NCBI GenBank assembly: GCA_012797935.1
Contig: JAAZOC010000040.1
Coordinates: 1-13,393, forward strand
DNA length: 13,393 bases
Source: Candidatus Microgenomates bacterium
Lineage (GTDB): Bacteria > Patescibacteriota > Dojkabacteria > SC72
Reading direction: 5' to 3'
Below are positions 1 through 6,756 of the stretch, one piece after another (position 1 is the first letter of the stretch; every line of letters begins with the position of its first letter). The position numbers and the translations under genes were made by a program. The notes beneath the pieces were generated by a model. That model did no database searches, was not told where the DNA came from, and saw nothing but the letters and a program-made list of their open reading frames with translations.

Positions 1-16
1 AAAGAGTGGAGAAGGG

Positions 17-45
17 TTGAAGTATAGCCATAAAATATGTATAAT
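17..45 (+). promoter_or_regulatory. sigma70-type promoter for rpsB-tsf
   Basis: A -35 element TTGAAG (17-22) and a consensus -10 TATAAT (40-45) are separated by exactly 17 bp. The expected transcription start is near 52, giving a leader of about 78 nt before the rpsB ATG. No gene can be assigned to positions 1-50. The promoter call rests on spacing and hexamer match only. Confidence 0.72.
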
Positions 46-67
46 CCCTACAGTTATTTAATCTCAT

Positions 68-108
68 ATATCTTTGTACCAATCCTGGACATAGTCCTAC
101 AAAGATAT
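68..108 (+). promoter_or_regulatory. structured 5' leader hairpin of rpsB
   Basis: An 11-bp perfect inverted repeat, ATATCTTTGTA (68-78) with TACAAAGATAT (98-108), encloses an inner GGAC (87-90)/GTCC (94-97) stem with an ATA triloop. The 5' side carries an 8-nt bulge (79-86). The element lies between the promoter and a purine-rich ribosome-binding region (115-124). Structured rpsB leaders that bind uS2 are known in several bacterial groups, so autoregulation by uS2 is a reasonable inference. I do not recognise this structure as one of the described rpsB leader families. A terminator is unlikely because no T-tract follows the stem. Confidence 0.6.
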
Positions 109-129
109 CAATAAAAGGAAAGGGTAAAA

Positions 130-1266
130 ATGAAAGAAGTACAAAAAGAAGTCTTAGAGAAAACAGAGACTAAAAACAAAAGTTTTCAAGTTCCAGAATT
201 AATTGAAATGCTCCAAGCTGGTGCACATTTCGGTCACAAGAAAAGTGCATGGAATCCTCAAATGAAGAAATATATCTACGAGGAAAGAAATGGTATCCAT
301 ATTATTGATTTAGTTAAAACAAGAGAGCTTTTAGAAGATGCTCTTAACAAACTTTCTTATCTATCTGAGAAAGGAAGTGTTTTGATTGTTGGAACTAAGG
401 GTCAAGCAGCTTCAATTGTTCAATCAGTTGCAGAAAAAAATGGAATGTTTTACATCAATAGAAGATGGCCAGGTGGTCTTTTCACAAACTTTGATGTAAT
501 GAAAAAGAGTATTCAAGGATTGATAAAGATGGAAGATCAGTTGGCAAGAGGAGCACAAGGTTTGGTAAAGAAAGAAGTACTCTTGATGGAAAGAGAAGTT
601 GAAAGATTAAACAGAATATATCAAGGTATCAAATTCATGGATAAACTCCCTGAAGTAATGATAGTTGTAGATACAAAAGTTGAAGAAAATGCTATTAAAG
701 AAGCTAGAGCAGTAGGAATTCCTGTCGTAGCACTCTTAGATACAAATTGTAATCCAGATATTGTTGATTATCCAATCCCTGCAAATGATGACTCATTGAA
801 GAGTATCTCTATGTTTGTAGACATCTTGGGGGAAGTAGTTGGTCAATCTAAGAAGGCTCTCTCTGTTATATCTTTAAGAAAAGATCAAGAAGCTATGTTA
901 GCAAAACTATCTGCAGATTTTGAAGCAGAGAAAGAAAGAGTAGCAAAGATGGAAAATGAAGATAGAGAAAGAATGAAATCATTAAGGGAAGGAAAAGTTC
1001 AAGCAGAAAGTACAAGCTCTGTAGTTAGAGTTGTAAAAAAAGAAAAAGATATTAATGCTGAAATAGAAGCTGCTGAAAAAGCAAAACAAGAAGCAGATAG
1101 CAAAAGTATTCAAGAATTAGGACTTTCAGAAAGAGTTGTTAAATCTTTAATGGAAGCAGGAATAGATACAATCTCTAAATTAAGATTAACTTCAAAAGAA
1201 GAACTATTAGCTGTAAAAGGAATAGGTGCAAAAGCTGTAGATGAAATATTGAAATCAGTTAAATAA
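130..1266 (+). CDS. rpsB: 30S ribosomal protein uS2 with C-terminal alpha-CTD-like helix-hairpin-helix domain
   Basis: Small-subunit ribosomal protein uS2, which binds the head-body junction of the 30S subunit. The S2 core runs from about residue 21 to 245, with the characteristic N-terminal GAHFGH and WNPQM motifs and a NRRWPGGLFTNF segment. At 378 aa it is much longer than the usual 230-260. A charged, helical linker (about 245-325) leads to a domain at 326-378 that aligns without gaps to the C-terminal domain of RNA polymerase alpha. R335, G366, K368 and E372 fall at the positions of E. coli alpha R265, G296, K298 and E302. There is also a short N-terminal extension of about 20 residues. 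The ATG at 130 follows AAGGA (115-119) and AGGGT. It is first in an rpsB-tsf pair, the classic order. The ribosomal identity is certain; the role of the tail is unknown. Confidence 0.97.
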   Translation: MKEVQKEVLEKTETKNKSFQVPELIEMLQAGAHFGHKKSAWNPQMKKYIYEERNGIHIIDLVKTRELLEDALNKLSYLSEKGSVLIVGTKGQAASIVQSVAEKNGMFYINRRWPGGLFTNFDVMKKSIQGLIKMEDQLARGAQGLVKKEVLLMEREVERLNRIYQGIKFMDKLPEVMIVVDTKVEENAIKEARAVGIPVVALLDTNCNPDIVDYPIPANDDSLKSISMFVDILGEVVGQSKKALSVISLRKDQEAMLAKLSADFEAEKERVAKMENEDRERMKSLREGKVQAESTSSVVRVVKKEKDINAEIEAAEKAKQEADSKSIQELGLSERVVKSLMEAGIDTISKLRLTSKEELLAVKGIGAKAVDEILKSVK

Positions 1267-1286
1267 TTTTTAGTACATTAAGTATC

Positions 1287-2003
1287 ATGGGTATAACTAT
1301 AGATGACATTAAAACATTAAGATCCAAAACTTCTGCTGGAATGGCATTATGTAAAGAAGCTTTGCAGAAATCAGATGGAGACATGGCCAAAGCTACTGAT
1401 TATATCAATGAAAGAAGTGATGTTATTGGAAGATTGAGAAATTTAACTGGTGCAAAAATTGGTCTATGTAAAATCGCATTTGAAGATGGTGGAAAAGATT
1501 TTGAGAAAGCTGTTGAAATAATAAAAGAAAGAGGTTGGGACGAACCAATTGAACCAGAATCAGAACAGAAGAAGGAAGGTGTCATCGATGTATATGTTCA
1601 TGGTGCAGAGCAAAGGTTAGTAGCACTTGTAGAAATACAGTGTAAAACAGACTTTGTTGCTAGAAACGAAGATTTCAGAAAATTCGCTCATGAAATATCC
1701 CTACAAGTTTCAGCAATGAAACCAGAGTTTGTTTCTAAAGAATCTCTTGCTGAAGAACAGGTAAATAGTCTAAAAGAGCTATTCACAAAGGAAGTAGAAG
1801 GAGAGAACAAGCCAAAAGAAATCATGGAAAAGATAGTTGAAGGTAAATTAAACAAATATTTTGCTGAAAAATGTCTTTTAGAACAGAAATGGTTTAAAGA
1901 TGATTCTAAAACAATCAAAGCATTGTTAGATGAAGCTATACAAAAAATGGGAGAACCATTGGTAATCTCTAGAATGCTTGTTTGGGAATTAGGCAAGAAG
2001 TAG
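1287..2003 (+). CDS. tsf: translation elongation factor EF-Ts with duplicated UBA domain
   Basis: EF-Ts, the guanine-nucleotide exchange factor for EF-Tu. The N-terminal UBA-type domain that contacts EF-Tu is present twice: residues 6-44 and 45-83 align in register with a 39-residue offset (L11/L50, R12/R51, T15/T54, A17/A56, L21/L60, C22/C61, K23/K62, A25/A64, D32/D71, ER 42-43/81-82). Normal EF-Ts has one copy. The core follows with the diagnostic TDFVARNEDF at 121-130 and a helical C-terminal part. At 238 aa it lies between the short (Thermus, about 196) and long (E. coli, about 283) forms. It begins 20 bp after the rpsB stop with no visible Shine-Dalgarno sequence, so it probably depends on the rpsB transcript. 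It ends in TAG. Confidence 0.95.
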   Translation: MGITIDDIKTLRSKTSAGMALCKEALQKSDGDMAKATDYINERSDVIGRLRNLTGAKIGLCKIAFEDGGKDFEKAVEIIKERGWDEPIEPESEQKKEGVIDVYVHGAEQRLVALVEIQCKTDFVARNEDFRKFAHEISLQVSAMKPEFVSKESLAEEQVNSLKELFTKEVEGENKPKEIMEKIVEGKLNKYFAEKCLLEQKWFKDDSKTIKALLDEAIQKMGEPLVISRMLVWELGKK

Positions 2004-2029
2004 ACAATATTTCCTACATAAGATACAAT
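2001..2029 (+). promoter_or_regulatory. candidate promoter for frr
   Basis: TAGACA (2001-2006, five of six matches to the -35 consensus) overlaps the tsf stop codon. A 17-bp spacer leads to TACAAT (2024-2029, five of six for the -10). The predicted start near 2036 would give a short leader before the frr ATG at 2058. This fits frr being transcribed separately from rpsB-tsf. It is a pattern match only. Confidence 0.5.
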
Positions 2030-2057
2030 ACCGTAATAATCTTTGATTCATTTAAAT

Positions 2058-2603
2058 ATGGATTTAGAGCAATTTAAGGTAGATATTTCAAAGTGTATTA
2101 GCCATTTACAGGATGATCTTTCTCAAATTCGTACAGGTAGAGCAACACCAGAATTAGTAGAAGATGTCTTAGTAAATGCATATGATACTTCTTCTCCTCT
2201 TAAGAATCTTGCATCAATCAGTGCAATTGATGCTAAAAGTATAAATATCCAGCCATGGGATAAAAGTATTCTAGAGAACATATCAAAAGCTATCAGTGCT
2301 GCTAATCTTGGTTTCTCTCCAATTACAGAAGGCGATAGGGTGATAGTGAAAATCCCTGATCTTACTGAAGAGAGAAGAAAAGAATATGTAAAAGTTATGA
2401 AAGAAAGGATAGAAGATGGAAGAGTTGCAGTTAGACAAGTGAGACAGAAGTATATGAAAGAACTTGATGAGATCCAGAAAGAAGGCTTCTCTGAAGATGA
2501 AGCAGACAGATTAAGAGATGAGATTGAAAAGATAGTAAAAGAAACGAACAATTCCATTGAGACTATTAGAGAAGAAAAAGAGAAAGACTTGTTAACAATA
2601 TAA
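2058..2603 (+). CDS. frr: ribosome recycling factor
   Basis: Ribosome recycling factor (RRF), which with EF-G splits post-termination ribosomes. The protein is 181 aa, close to the family's usual 185. Family hallmarks are IRTGRATPELVEDV near the N-terminus, the domain II segment with LASISAIDAKSINIQPWDKS, then LTEERRKEYVK and a basic RVAVRQVRQK helix followed by a long helical bundle tail. I chose the ATG at 2058 over an in-frame TTG at 2043 because MDLEQFKVDISK aligns with the normal start and the TTG adds only five residues. No Shine-Dalgarno sequence precedes it. The usual neighbour pyrH (between tsf and frr) is absent. Confidence 0.95.
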   Translation: MDLEQFKVDISKCISHLQDDLSQIRTGRATPELVEDVLVNAYDTSSPLKNLASISAIDAKSINIQPWDKSILENISKAISAANLGFSPITEGDRVIVKIPDLTEERRKEYVKVMKERIEDGRVAVRQVRQKYMKELDEIQKEGFSEDEADRLRDEIEKIVKETNNSIETIREEKEKDLLTI

Positions 2604-2619
2604 TTTATACATAACTAGA

Positions 2620-3762
2620 ATGTCCTCTTTCTTAATAAATATATTACTATTTATACTCGTAATCGGAGTACTTACATTTGTTCACGAACTTGGTCATTTC
2701 GTACTTGCTAAACTAGTTGGTGCTAAAGTTTTTGAATTTGCATTAGGATTTGGTCCAAAGCTTTTTTCTAAAACATACAAAGGTACAGAGTATAGTATTC
2801 GTATCCTGCCTCTTGGTGGTTATGTAAAAATATTAGGAGATGGAGATCCAGGAGAAGAAAAAGATAAAAGTAATGTTAAAGGTAATCTAGCAAGAAAACC
2901 AAAATATCAACAAGCTTTAGTGATGCTTGCAGGTGTTACTATGAATATAATTCTAGCAGTTGTCTTCTACTATATTGTTTTGGCTAATTCTAACTGGAAA
3001 TTGGCTTTGGGTTCTGAATTTGAATCATTTAAACCAATAGGTGGAACAATATCGAAAGAAAAGGTTGCAGATGTAGAATATGTAGAACTTGTAGAGGATG
3101 GAAATGCAAAAAAAGCAGGACTACCTGCAAAAGGAGTCATTAAAAGCATTGGTGGTGAAGAGATAAGTTATTCAGATGATGTTGGAAAGAAACTTTCTCT
3201 TTATAAAGATAAAAGCACTATCATTAATGTGTGTTTTGAGGATAAGTGTAAGGATTACAATATAAATGTGTCTGAAGAGGGGAAAATTGGAATTTCTCTC
3301 GCTCATAACTATCTTTTTGTGCTTTCTTACGAAAATAACAAAATATTAGCAGGTCCAGCTCATTTAGTTAATACTTTAAGATTAATTGGAAGTAAACTAA
3401 GTGAGATTGTTAACAAAGCTCAAGATACAGGTGACTATACAGAACTTTCAAACACTGTGTCTGGTCCAATAGGGATATATTTTGTAATTGATTATTTCAA
3501 AAACTTTGGTCTAATACCATTCCTAAGTATCATTGCGGATCTTTCTCTCTCCCTTGCTGTTGTAAATCTGTTACCAATACCTGCACTAGATGGCGGTAGG
3601 GTAGTTATTCTTTTAGTTGAAGCGATTGTAAGAAAAGATTTAGATGAAAAGATTGAATCCGCTATTATAAACATCAGTTTCTTCCTCTTGATGCTCTTAA
3701 TAATCTTCATAATGATCAAAGATATTGTAAATATCGATAGTATTAGAAATATGTTTCTTTAA
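2620..3762 (+). CDS. rseP: site-2 intramembrane zinc metalloprotease RseP
   Basis: Membrane-embedded site-2 protease, which cleaves transmembrane segments such as those of anti-sigma factors or signal-peptide remnants. The zinc motif HELGH is at residues 22-26 inside the first membrane segment. The third ligand lies in NLLPIPALDGG (316-326, D324). A single PDZ domain spans roughly 152-226, against two in E. coli RseP, and gives a 380-aa protein typical of the short Gram-positive and reduced-genome form. Further membrane segments are near 98-121, 297-321 and 349-371. It starts 16 bp after frr with no Shine-Dalgarno sequence. uppS, cdsA and dxr, which commonly sit between frr and rseP, are missing. 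The substrate is not indicated by the window. Confidence 0.94.
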   Translation: MSSFLINILLFILVIGVLTFVHELGHFVLAKLVGAKVFEFALGFGPKLFSKTYKGTEYSIRILPLGGYVKILGDGDPGEEKDKSNVKGNLARKPKYQQALVMLAGVTMNIILAVVFYYIVLANSNWKLALGSEFESFKPIGGTISKEKVADVEYVELVEDGNAKKAGLPAKGVIKSIGGEEISYSDDVGKKLSLYKDKSTIINVCFEDKCKDYNINVSEEGKIGISLAHNYLFVLSYENNKILAGPAHLVNTLRLIGSKLSEIVNKAQDTGDYTELSNTVSGPIGIYFVIDYFKNFGLIPFLSIIADLSLSLAVVNLLPIPALDGGRVVILLVEAIVRKDLDEKIESAIINISFFLLMLLIIFIMIKDIVNIDSIRNMFL

Positions 3763-3785
3763 TATGGTGAAAGATCCCAAGTGTG

Positions 3786-3794
3786 TGATATAAT
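3786..3794 (+). promoter_or_regulatory. extended -10 promoter for rpsU
   Basis: TGATATAAT is a perfect extended -10 (TGnTATAAT), 24 bp downstream of the rseP stop. No convincing -35 lies at 17 bp, as is tolerated for extended -10 promoters. Predicted start is near 3801, leaving about 27 nt of leader with the rpsU Shine-Dalgarno sequence. The -10 sits in the small palindrome GTGAT-ATA-ATCAC (3785-3797). The same 9-mer occurs upstream of the Cys leader peptide and of cysS. Confidence 0.65.
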
Positions 3795-3815
3795 CACTTT
3801 GTTAGCTATTAATTT

Positions 3816-3824
3816 AAAGGAGGT
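3816..3824 (+). promoter_or_regulatory. strong Shine-Dalgarno sequence of rpsU
   Basis: AAAGGAGGT ends 3 nt before the rpsU ATG and gives extended complementarity to the 16S 3' end. It is the only full-strength Shine-Dalgarno site in the window. The rpsB leader has a partial AAGGA and most other genes have nothing recognisable. Confidence 0.85.
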
Positions 3825-3827
3825 AAA

Positions 3828-4028
3828 ATGTCAGTAATTGTACATTCTAACGAAAATATAGACAGTGCTTTGAAGAGACTTCATAGAGAAGTTCTCAGAG
3901 AAAAAGTTCTTGAAACTTACAGAAGCAAAGCATTCAGAATCAGAGAAGCAGATCTAAAAATTGCTAAGAGAAAAGAGTGGGCAAAGATGAAGAGAAGAAG
4001 AAGAACTGCTGCTAGAAGAGCTAAGTAA
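3828..4028 (+). CDS. rpsU: 30S ribosomal protein bS21
   Basis: Small basic ribosomal protein bS21 on the 30S platform next to the 3' end of 16S rRNA, involved in initiation. The 66 residues contain the family pattern IDSALKRLHREV near the N-terminus and a strongly basic tail (KMKRRRRTAARRAK). The length matches the family. Translation starts at an ATG with a perfect AAAGGAGGT. yqeY follows 21 bp downstream, a very common neighbour of rpsU. The contrast between this strong site and the weak sites elsewhere suggests that expression is tuned to bS21-dependent access of the anti-Shine-Dalgarno sequence (inference). Confidence 0.95.
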   Translation: MSVIVHSNENIDSALKRLHREVLREKVLETYRSKAFRIREADLKIAKRKEWAKMKRRRRTAARRAK

Positions 4029-4049
4029 TAAATTTATCGTTTCCCAACT

Positions 4050-4493
4050 ATGTCTTTTTTAGATGATGTAAGAAAGGATATGTTTTTAGCTATTAAAGAA
4101 GGTAACTCTGAGAAATCAGATATTCTCAAGATGGTATTGGCTTCTGCAAAGAACTATGAAATAGAAATAGGTAAAACTCTTGAAGATTCAGATGTTGAGA
4201 AAATATTCAGAAAAGAAGTTAAGAAAGTTAAAGATTCCATAGAGCAGTTTGAGAAAATGGGAAGAGAAGATTTGTTAGAAAGAGAGAAGGCACAATTAGA
4301 AGTTTTGCAAAGCTATATTCCAGAATTAATGTCCGAAGAAGATGTTAGAACCTTTGTTAAAGGAAAGATTCAAGAACTCAATGTTCAGGATAAAAGAGAT
4401 ATGGGTAGATTAATGGGTGCAGTTATGAAAGAAATTGGTAGTAAGGCTGATGGTGGTGTTGTTAAATCAGTTGTAGATTCTCTTCTTGGTTAA
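4050..4493 (+). CDS. yqeY: YqeY/GatB-like tRNA amidotransferase-associated protein
   Basis: Full-length YqeY family protein (147 aa; family about 145-150), related to the C-terminal tRNA-binding part of GatB/GatE. Hallmarks are the early LDDVRKDMFLAIKEGNSEKSD region, the VLQSYIPELMSEEDV segment in the middle and DMGRLMGAVMKEI...ADGGVV near the end. The precise role is unsettled; a link to amidotransferases or tRNA binding is inferred from homology. No Shine-Dalgarno sequence is seen before the ATG, and the gene is probably read from the rpsU promoter. ybeY starts 2 bp after its stop, which suggests translational coupling. Confidence 0.92.
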   Translation: MSFLDDVRKDMFLAIKEGNSEKSDILKMVLASAKNYEIEIGKTLEDSDVEKIFRKEVKKVKDSIEQFEKMGREDLLEREKAQLEVLQSYIPELMSEEDVRTFVKGKIQELNVQDKRDMGRLMGAVMKEIGSKADGGVVKSVVDSLLG

Positions 4494-4495
4494 TT

Positions 4496-4960
4496 ATGAA
4501 GCTAAATATATATAACTGGGAGATACTAAAGAAATCATTTTCAGAATTTCCCTTTTCTAAGAAAGATATTAAAGAATCTCTTTTGAAGAATTTTTCTGTG
4601 TACAATATTTCAGAGCTGGGAATAATCTTTGTTTCAGAAGAATACATTAAGGATCTTAACAAACAATACAGAGATAAAGATTCTGTTACGGATGTGTTAT
4701 CTTTTGTTGTTGATGAAAAGCCACTTGTAGGAGAGGTATATATCAGTCCCGAATTTGTTAAAGCATCATACAACTCTGAAGAAATAATACGAGATATGGT
4801 TCACGGTATATTACATATAACTGGAGAAGATCATACACTTGAATTTACACTTGAAAATCTTTCAAAAGAGAAAATGTTTGTAAAACAGGAAGATATATTG
4901 CAGAATATATTAAATGAAATTAGTAGTAGGTCTGGGCAATCCAGAAAAAATATATCTTAA
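4496..4960 (+). CDS. ybeY: endoribonuclease YbeY (rRNA maturation factor)
   Basis: Zinc-dependent single-strand endoribonuclease used in 16S rRNA 3'-end maturation and ribosome quality control. The UPF0054 zinc motif HGxLHxxGxxH is intact with H103, H107 and H113, and the upstream TDVLSF signature is at 65-70. At 154 aa it is of normal length. It begins 2 bp after yqeY. Its last 15 codons overlap the start of pth in another frame, so its tail beyond about residue 139 is partly dictated by the pth sequence. Confidence 0.93.
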   Translation: MKLNIYNWEILKKSFSEFPFSKKDIKESLLKNFSVYNISELGIIFVSEEYIKDLNKQYRDKDSVTDVLSFVVDEKPLVGEVYISPEFVKASYNSEEIIRDMVHGILHITGEDHTLEFTLENLSKEKMFVKQEDILQNILNEISSRSGQSRKNIS

Positions 4961-5477
4961 TACCCGTCATAATGTTGGCTTTCTTTTTGTTGATCGATTA
5001 AGAGAGAGATTCCTCTTCCAGGGTGATATATATGCGACTGATTGGTCAAAAGAAGATACATTCAAATCGGAATTAAGCTTTGTAAAAGAAGGTTCTAGAA
5101 TCATAGCAATATTGGTAAAGCCTCTTACATATATGAATAGGTCAGGAGAAGCTGTTGCCAAAATAGTAAAAAAATTTGAGATTACTAACCTTGAAGAAAA
5201 TCTTATTCTAGTACACGATGATCTGGACCTCCAGTTAGGTAAATACAAAATTCAGGTAGGTAAATCACCTCAAGGACACAATGGAGTTAAAAATGTAGAG
5301 GAGAGACTAAGTACACAATCATTCAAAAGAGTAAGGGTTGGAATAGAAAATAGAGGAGAAAGAAAAATACCAGGTGAAGACTATGTCCTTATGAATTTCT
5401 CAAAAGAAGAAAAAGAAACACTAGACGAAGTTCTTGAAGAATGTACTAGAAGTATACTTCCAGAAATATTACTTTAA
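4914..5477 (+). CDS. pth: peptidyl-tRNA hydrolase
   Basis: Bacterial-type peptidyl-tRNA hydrolase, which frees tRNA from prematurely released peptidyl-tRNA. The catalytic residues are visible: N9 in VGLGNP, H19 in TRHNVGF, M74-N75 in LTYMN, D102 in HDDLDL and N123 in QGHNG. The protein is 187 aa, the typical size. The ATG at 4914 is required because the conserved VGLGNP begins at residue 5, so the 47-bp overlap with ybeY is real. Its stop overlaps the end of the opposite-strand gene by 9 bp. No Shine-Dalgarno sequence is evident; translation probably re-initiates within ybeY. Confidence 0.94.
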   Translation: MKLVVGLGNPEKIYLNTRHNVGFLFVDRLRERFLFQGDIYATDWSKEDTFKSELSFVKEGSRIIAILVKPLTYMNRSGEAVAKIVKKFEITNLEENLILVHDDLDLQLGKYKIQVGKSPQGHNGVKNVEERLSTQSFKRVRVGIENRGERKIPGEDYVLMNFSKEEKETLDEVLEECTRSILPEILL

Positions 5478-6710
5478 GATATATATCTTCTTAACATTCT
5501 TGTATGTATCTCTAATTTCAGTATATGAATGCATATTAAGTTTCTCATCAGTATCTAACACAGTTGCAATATAGTTGCTTTCAAGAGTTATTCCAACATT
5601 TAAGATAGAATCGTTTTCCCCAAGAAAAAATATTGTTCTTCCTCTAGGAAGATTTGGAATTGCATCTAGACTTACCTCTAAAAGAAGATTCTTTTCCAAG
5701 AAATATTCCATCAAAGTCTCTGGATATGGAATATCAACACTATATTCAGTTATATTGTTCTTTTCTACATAATACGATCTTAAGACTGGTTCTATTGGTA
5801 AATGAAGATCATAATAAGCCTGTGATATTATTCTAAACGAATTCATTCCTCCAAATGTATATTTTATTCTTTCTGTAAAAGACCCATTACTTTTTCCTGT
5901 CCATTTCCCTGAATTTACAATATTTATAGCACTATCAAACACCTCGCTAGATGAAGTATTTAAAATATTTTCAGCACTATTTCTTCCAATCTGACTGTCA
6001 TTACTATCAAGTACTGAATCATAGTCAACATCATAATTTGTTTTACCATTTTTGTCGTAAAGATATGAACTATTGTATGTATTTAAATTAATATATACAG
6101 AAATTAAAAGATATATGCATGAAAAAACAAGGAAGATCCTTGTAATTAAATCTATTACGATATTCTTTATTAAAGACTTCTTGTATGCAAATATTAATAA
6201 TATACCAATGATAATAAGTTCTAATGCAAAAAGCGGACTTAAAGAATATCCTCCAAAGAGGCTAGGCTCAAAGATATATTTAAATACACTAATTCTTGCT
6301 TCAGAAAATGGATAGAAAAGAATAATATCTGAAGTTAAAACATCTGCAAAGATATGTAACAATGTAGAAATTAGGAATGTATTAATCAAGATATTTAAAA
6401 GATCAAAGTGTAAAACACCTTCAGTTTTTTTGTTCAAAATCCTTGAGAATGGTTTCGCAATTAATCTTAACAATATCCATATAGATATGTAGAAAATAGG
6501 GGTATGTGAAATTATCTCGTGATGTAGAAATGTTGGTATCCTAAAGAAAGTAAGTAAAAATATGTCGAAATCTGGAAGTATCCCAAAGAAAAAGCTAAAC
6601 AATGCTACCAAAATTTGTTCATGTGATTTTAACTGTTTAATTGATTTCCTCTGAATAATTTCGTTACCTAGATATGAAAGTGGTGCATGTGCTAAAAACA
6701 TATTGATCAT
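5469..6710 (-). CDS. DUF457/YdjM-family membrane protein (putative metal-dependent hydrolase)
   Basis: Integral membrane protein of the LexA-regulated YdjM / DUF457 family, annotated as membrane-bound metal-dependent hydrolase; no substrate is established. With the start at 6710 it has 413 residues. Putative metal-binding residues are H8, the LPDFD motif (45-49), H63-H64, H69 in SHTP, and H119/D123 in LLHIFADVLTSD. Hydrophobic segments are near 33-46, 72-85, 104-125, 157-176 and 183-207. A C-terminal soluble domain of about 205 residues follows, longer than usual. It opens with an acidic stretch DVDYDSVLDSND resembling a thrombospondin-type-3 or EF-hand-like calcium loop. I prefer ATG 6710 (or 6701) over the first in-frame start at 6848 because that one lies inside mfd and adds a non-family N-terminus across a -10 element. 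It is the only minus-strand gene here. Confidence 0.75.
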   Translation of the reverse strand: MINMFLAHAPLSYLGNEIIQRKSIKQLKSHEQILVALFSFFFGILPDFDIFLLTFFRIPTFLHHEIISHTPIFYISIWILLRLIAKPFSRILNKKTEGVLHFDLLNILINTFLISTLLHIFADVLTSDIILFYPFSEARISVFKYIFEPSLFGGYSLSPLFALELIIIGILLIFAYKKSLIKNIVIDLITRIFLVFSCIYLLISVYINLNTYNSSYLYDKNGKTNYDVDYDSVLDSNDSQIGRNSAENILNTSSSEVFDSAINIVNSGKWTGKSNGSFTERIKYTFGGMNSFRIISQAYYDLHLPIEPVLRSYYVEKNNITEYSVDIPYPETLMEYFLEKNLLLEVSLDAIPNLPRGRTIFFLGENDSILNVGITLESNYIATVLDTDEKLNMHSYTEIRDTYKNVKKIYILK

Positions 6711-6728
6711 CAATGAAATTATTCCTAG

Positions 6729-6756
6729 ATTATACATATTTTCAAATGATTGATAA
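6729..6756 (-). promoter_or_regulatory. promoter for the minus-strand DUF457 gene
   Basis: Read on the minus strand, TTATCA (6756-6751) is followed after 16 bp by a perfect TATAAT (6734-6729), giving a start near 6722. The likely ATG at 6710 lies about 12 nt further on. The -35 coincides with the -10 of the divergent mfd promoter. Confidence 0.5.

Noticed and set aside
2043..2057. TTG start for frr
   Set aside because: Adds five residues without family support; ATG 2058 matches the normal N-terminus.
2123..2557. 144-codon minus-strand open frame opposite frr
   Set aside because: Serine/phenylalanine-rich translation typical of the antisense of AT-rich, Lys/Glu-rich coding sequence; frr is unmistakable on the plus strand.
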